Below, piece by piece: positions 61,923 to 64,000 of a stretch of 64,000 bases of DNA. How positions within the stretch are numbered: position 1 is the first letter of the stretch; every line of letters starts with the position of its first letter. Source of the DNA: Leptolyngbya sp. NIES-3755. Its GTDB lineage: Bacteria > Cyanobacteriota > Cyanobacteriia > Leptolyngbyales > Leptolyngbyaceae. A program made the position numbers and the translations under genes. The DNA lies in contig AP017308.1 in assembly GCA_001548435.1 (NCBI GenBank), forward strand, positions 372,001 through 436,000. Reading direction: 5' to 3'. The notes below the pieces were generated by a model, which was not told the DNA's origin, did no database searches, and saw only the letters and a program-made list of their open reading frames with translations.

Positions 61923-64000
61923 CTATTGTGCTTTGCGCGATCGCGGTTTGAGATCATCAAGCAAGGTATACACCACAGGCACAACGAACAAGCTAAGTAG
62001 AGTTGAAGTAATCAATCCACCCGCGATCGCAACTGCCATCGGGGATCGAAGCTCTGATCCGGCTCCTAATCCAATGGCGATCGGAACCATGCCTAAAATC
62101 GTTGCCGCAGTGGTCATCATGATCGGGCGTAATCGAATCGGACCTGCTTGCAGAATCGCTTCATTACGATCGTAGCCTTCACGTCTCAGTTGATTGATGT
62201 AATCGACAATGAGAATCGCGTTTTTATTCGTCAATCCCAGTAGAAACACAAAGCCAATCAGCGAAATCATCCCGAAATCGCTCTGAGTGACTAACAATGC
62301 CAACATTGCGCCAACCAGTGCTAGAGGCAGAGAAAGCGCGACTACGATCGGATCAATCAAACTACGAAACAGCCACACAAGGACAATCACAATACAGAGT
62401 GCAGACAATCCGAGCGTTTTACCAAAGCTACCAAAGATCTCTTGACTACTTGCAGAATCACCACCCAAATCGAGTGTGACTCCCGCTGGCAGAATGGGTT
62501 TCGACTCTTCGACCAATCGATTCGTCGCATCGCCTAAAGGTAAGTCTTTGCCTAAATTTGCACTGACATACACTACACGCTGTCCATCTCGTCGATCGAT
62601 TTGTTGAAGTCCATTCCGGTTACTGCTACCACTCACAGTCACATCCACAATTCCTGGAATCGTTTGCAATCGAGTCTGCAAATCTGTTCCCACTTTTTCT
62701 AAGACTGCCAGATCATCTCCTTTAATTGCTGCTTGAAGTGGCTTCTGGCTGCCTGCTTCGACAAAAGGAATATCTTCGACGCTGGTAGAAACTCCTGTAA
62801 TTTGCGGCAAGGATGCTCTGATCTGATCCTGCACTGTTGCAGTCGGCGTGGAATGATTGTCTTTCAACTTGACGTAGAGCAATCCTTTGTTCGGCTCTCC
62901 TTCACGCGATCCCACCGTTGTAAAAATGGTCTCAACATCAGGCGCTTTTCGCACTGTATCTTCAAGCTGTTTTGCCACACTGAGCGAGTCTTGCAGCGGA
63001 TTGATCTGTGGAACTTGTCCCCCTGCTGCAACGATTCTGGCAATCTCTTCTTGAGGTGGAATCTGCGGAAGTGGAGCCGTATATCGAACGTTGAACTCAC
63101 CTCGATCGAGCTTCGGAATAAATCCTTGAGGAATCATCGGAATAATCGCAATTCCCGCTGCAAAACTCGCCAGTGCAATTCCAACGACGATCGCACGATG
63201 TCGCAGTGACCAACGCAACAATCGATAGTACAGATCGCTAAATCGCGACCAGATGCCAAAATCACGATCGCGCTTTTCTCCCGGACGTTTCCGCAGCATA
63301 TAAATCGACAACACAGGCGATAATGTCCGCGCCACGAGCAGAGACATAATCATCGCAGCCGAAACGGTAATTCCAAACGGCTTGAAGAATTGCCCGATCA
63401 CGCCGCCCATGAGTCCGATCGGTAAAAAGACGGCAACCGCTGTAAAAGTCGCTGCTGTAACCGTTAATCCAATCTCATTCGTCGCATGAAGAGCCGCTTC
63501 TTTCGGAGTCGCACCATCTTCAATGTGACGGCTAATATTTTCGACATCCACGATCGCATCATCGACAACACTTCCGATCACGAGTGCCAATGCCAACAGC
63601 GTAATCGTTTCCAAATTGAATCCGAAAATCGCCATCACAATGAACGTTCCAAGCAACGAAACTGGAATCGCTAAGGCAGAAATTAACGTCGCCTTCCAAC
63701 TGCGGAGGAACGGGAAAATTACGATAATTGAAAGCACGACCGCTTCGATCAATGCCTCGATCGTTGAATGGGTTGCTCTCCGAATAAATTCCGCTTGCGT
63801 TGCTGCGAGTGTAATCGTGACATTGGAAAGATTTTGTCTCAGCGTTGCAATTTCTTTTTCAACAGCATCCACGACTTCGAGCGTATTCGCGTCACCGCGC
63901 TTGATCACTTGAATCGCGATCGCATCTCTACCGTTAAATCTTGTTAGCGTTGCTCCTTGTTGATTCCCTCCCGTTCCTAAAACATTCACTTTCAGAACGC
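61923..64000 (-). CDS. RND efflux pump inner-membrane protein, AcrB/HAE1-like (5' end cut)
   Basis: The frame stays open to the window end, so about 350 N-terminal residues are outside. Visible features are the porter segment (GTGGNQQGATLTRFNGRDAI), the membrane helices with ALALVIGSVVDDAIVDVENISRHIE (the proton-relay region, with paired Asp), a large periplasmic loop, and the second half with LLGLTNKNAILIVDYINQLRR. The last 30 residues are short, as in the HAE1 group. It probably exports lipophilic compounds with a periplasmic adaptor encoded outside. The nearby hopanoid genes suggest, without proof, hopanoid transport (HpnN-like). Confidence 0.9.
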   Translation of the reverse strand, partial: VLKVNVLGTGGNQQGATLTRFNGRDAIAIQVIKRGDANTLEVVDAVEKEIATLRQNLSNVTITLAATQAEFIRRATHSTIEALIEAVVLSIIVIFPFLRSWKATLISALAIPVSLLGTFIVMAIFGFNLETITLLALALVIGSVVDDAIVDVENISRHIEDGATPKEAALHATNEIGLTVTAATFTAVAVFLPIGLMGGVIGQFFKPFGITVSAAMIMSLLVARTLSPVLSIYMLRKRPGEKRDRDFGIWSRFSDLYYRLLRWSLRHRAIVVGIALASFAAGIAIIPMIPQGFIPKLDRGEFNVRYTAPLPQIPPQEEIARIVAAGGQVPQINPLQDSLSVAKQLEDTVRKAPDVETIFTTVGSREGEPNKGLLYVKLKDNHSTPTATVQDQIRASLPQITGVSTSVEDIPFVEAGSQKPLQAAIKGDDLAVLEKVGTDLQTRLQTIPGIVDVTVSGSSNRNGLQQIDRRDGQRVVYVSANLGKDLPLGDATNRLVEESKPILPAGVTLDLGGDSASSQEIFGSFGKTLGLSALCIVIVLVWLFRSLIDPIVVALSLPLALVGAMLALLVTQSDFGMISLIGFVFLLGLTNKNAILIVDYINQLRREGYDRNEAILQAGPIRLRPIMMTTAATILGMVPIAIGLGAGSELRSPMAVAIAGGLITSTLLSLFVVPVVYTLLDDLKPRSRKAQ

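Noticed and set aside
1-64000. CRISPR array, prophage or complete insertion sequence
   Set aside because: No regularly spaced repeats, integrase, transposase or phage structural gene was seen in the window.

Overview
The window looks like chromosome from a filamentous, Leptolyngbya-type cyanobacterium. GCGATCGC (HIP1) sites and GATCG words are dense throughout. Almost every gene has its natural home in cyanobacteria: DnaB with inteins, HepA/HepC-like polysaccharide proteins, an alkaline/neutral invertase, an acyl-ACP synthetase-like ligase, hopanoid genes and a YlqD-like protein. The genus is an inference. No rRNA, CRISPR array, prophage or complete transposon is visible.

Layout. 1-1712: end of a DrrAB-type ABC exporter, followed by a stand-alone vMAP-type HTH protein. 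2551-5205: a secreted M10-type metalloprotease behind a triple TGACAT repeat, then a 164-bp MITE-like palindrome. 5472-9906: pyruvate kinase and a glycogen-debranching-type hydrolase, divergent. 9950-10455: a decayed toxin-antitoxin locus. 10604-11755: a class V aminotransferase. 11752-22521: an exopolysaccharide cluster on the minus strand with a polymerase, three glycosyltransferases, a HepA-like ABC protein, a HepC-like phosphoglycosyl transferase and a Wzc-like tyrosine kinase. 22795-31818 (minus): a small protein, a YgjP-type peptidase, dnaB with two inteins, rplI and a one-module NRPS. 32371-37217: tRNA-Gly(TCC), cell-wall SH3/M23 proteins, a CysQ-type phosphatase with a PfkB-type kinase, and rsmI with an unknown partner.

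37222-39894 holds the most interesting locus: a DUF4157 (eCIS-core) protein with a nuclease-like module and a lysine-rich tail, followed 33 bp later by a SUKH/SMI1-KNR4-like protein. It reads as an effector/immunity pair. 40133-43311: an atypical Nramp transporter behind a perfect 16-bp palindrome, a DMT transporter, and a DUF393 protein joined to a HicA/HicB pair. 43407-49116: GH100 invertase, a histone-H1-like protein with a repeat-rich upstream region, a DUF427 protein, a missed 52-residue membrane or secreted protein, an acyl-ACP/CoA ligase and a coiled-coil protein. 49281-59221: glycerol kinase with a PhoD-like phosphatase, then three consecutive two-component genes. 59266-64000: hpnH and hpnA (hopanoid side chain), an unknown exported protein, and the C-terminal two thirds of an RND pump.

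The genes fall into envelope and exopolysaccharide building, carbon storage and glycolysis, signalling, and a scatter of conflict modules (toxin-antitoxin remnants, HicAB, DUF4157/SUKH, inteins). All functions are read from motifs by eye; no database search was run.
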